A stretch of DNA of 31,929 nucleotides from Nemertoderma westbladi. Lineage: Eukaryota; Xenacoelomorpha; Nemertodermatida; Nemertodermatidae. The position numbers were made by a program, and so were the translations under genes. Under the pieces are notes generated by a model. That model worked only from the letters and a program-made list of their open reading frames with translations. It had not been told where the DNA came from and did no database searches. Shown in pieces: positions 31,053-31,929 of this stretch. The DNA is taken from assembly GCA_032718475.1 (NCBI GenBank), contig JAUCBJ010005639.1, forward strand, positions 1 through 31,929. The letters are read 5' to 3'. The number at the start of each line of letters is the position of its first letter. Positions within the stretch are counted from its first letter, which is position 1.

Positions 31053-31075
31053 CCCCCCCCCCCCCCCCCCCCCCC
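31053..31075. repeat. Homopolymer C23
   Basis: Run of 23 C in AT-rich DNA, followed by AAATGCACATTATATATAG. The minus-strand frame across it (30859-31134) would encode a Gly run and shows no family resemblance. Confidence 0.85.
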
Positions 31076-31929
31076 AAATGCACATTATATATAGTACAGT
31101 TGTAATACTGTATATACCGTACTGTGTCGTACAATCTGTTGTACAGTAGGTTTATTGTGCTTCTATATTTTATACAGTAGTATGGTCTATGTCATTTATC
31201 CCACTGGGGATGTTCATTATTAAATTCATTAAGTTCTACCACCTGATAGAGCTCGCCCTAAGCGTGATAATGATACCAATATCTCGTTTTCGGCAAAATT
31301 CACGTTACATGGATTTGCCTCAGGAGGACGGCAGCCTACTCAACTGCACACATAACATTTTTAGTGCGTTACCGGTAGGTAATACATTCAAGGTATGGAC
31401 AATACAGATGAAAAGCAATAAAACACCAGCTGACGGTAATAGTTAGCTCAACATATTATAATTTATTACGTAATATATAGGCTATTATATAGCTCTTCTG
31501 GGTTTGTTAGGGCAGTATCTACACAGTAAAATCGACCAAAGTCACAGATTGCAGCCTCATATAATACAATTTACGATTATTACGGTTAACATTTACTGTA
31601 AGAATGATATCTGACTACTAACGGCAATAACGGCTCAAATGATATCAATAAAATTTCTAGAGTGGGTGGTGAGAATCGTGGTGATTATCAGGTCTATTCT
31701 CGGGCGTATGTCCTTATTTGAACCTAAAATAGTTGAAAATTATTGAATGATTAAAATCTATCAAGACGCCATATGCGCAATGATAGAATATCGGATGGTG
31801 GGCGGGCTGGCCATGAACGATTGGAAGAGTATCACTTGGCTATATGGTAGAGTTGCACCTTGGGTTTGAACTGAACAAACTTTTAGTTTCGCTAAAATTT
31901 AACGGTCAAAATAAGAATACCACGTGATT
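31076..31929. other. AT-rich right end, nothing recognised
   Basis: No convincing gene. The plus frame 31189-31446 (85 codons) lacks any recognisable motif and could be chance. No tandem repeat or RNA gene seen. Confidence 0.45.

Noticed and set aside
30859-31134. 91-codon minus-strand frame with a Gly run
   Set aside because: The Gly run is the C23 homopolymer and the rest shows no recognisable motif.
31189-31446. 85-codon plus-strand frame
   Set aside because: No motif, no neighbouring exon signals and a length compatible with chance in AT-rich DNA.

Overview
This is eukaryotic, almost certainly animal, repeat-rich DNA. I see no host protein-coding gene. BEL/Pao, Ty3/gypsy, RTE-like and CR1/L2-like retroelements, a tRNA-headed SINE and long tandem arrays occur together, which fits an invertebrate genome. 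I cannot name the species.

Layout. 1-240 and 2251-2450: two copies of a CAGTTA-rich minisatellite; the second is bounded by 10-bp inverted termini. 952-1841 (-): 5'-truncated tail of a CR1/L2-like LINE. 2452-8620 (+): BEL/Pao retrotransposon lacking its 5' LTR and gag; it keeps protease, RT, RNase H and integrase with several lesions, then a purine tract and one long LTR. 9208-16334: about 7.1 kb of a 35-bp satellite (roughly 200 units) with higher-order structure and a co-amplified LINE tail. 16517-23603: a complete minus-strand LTR element with two identical 550-bp LTRs, a 5-bp target duplication (TACCC), a polypurine tract and a two-frame Gag, but no protease, RT or integrase; its 3' third is an array of tiny palindromes. 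24316-28035 (-): dead RTE-like LINE with at least seven lesions. 28175-29390 and rightward (-): degraded Ty3/gypsy gag, primer-binding site and probable LTR. 29820-30380 (-): fragment of another retroelement polyprotein tail, then a tRNA-derived SINE. 30552-30845: 29-bp minisatellite. 31053-31075: C23 tract. The rest holds nothing I can support.

How the parts fit. The main object is the gag-only LTR element. It looks very young because its LTRs are identical, while the neighbouring autonomous elements are decayed. Its Gag ends in a paired zinc knuckle of BEL/Pao style, and its PPT/LTR junction resembles that of the BEL/Pao relic at 7427-7441, so mobilisation in trans by a BEL/Pao polymerase is a reasonable inference. 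The element is dense in short perfect hairpins: several in the LTR, one beside the PPT, and a non-coding array whose stems differ by compensating base changes. This is the best candidate in the window for something undescribed.
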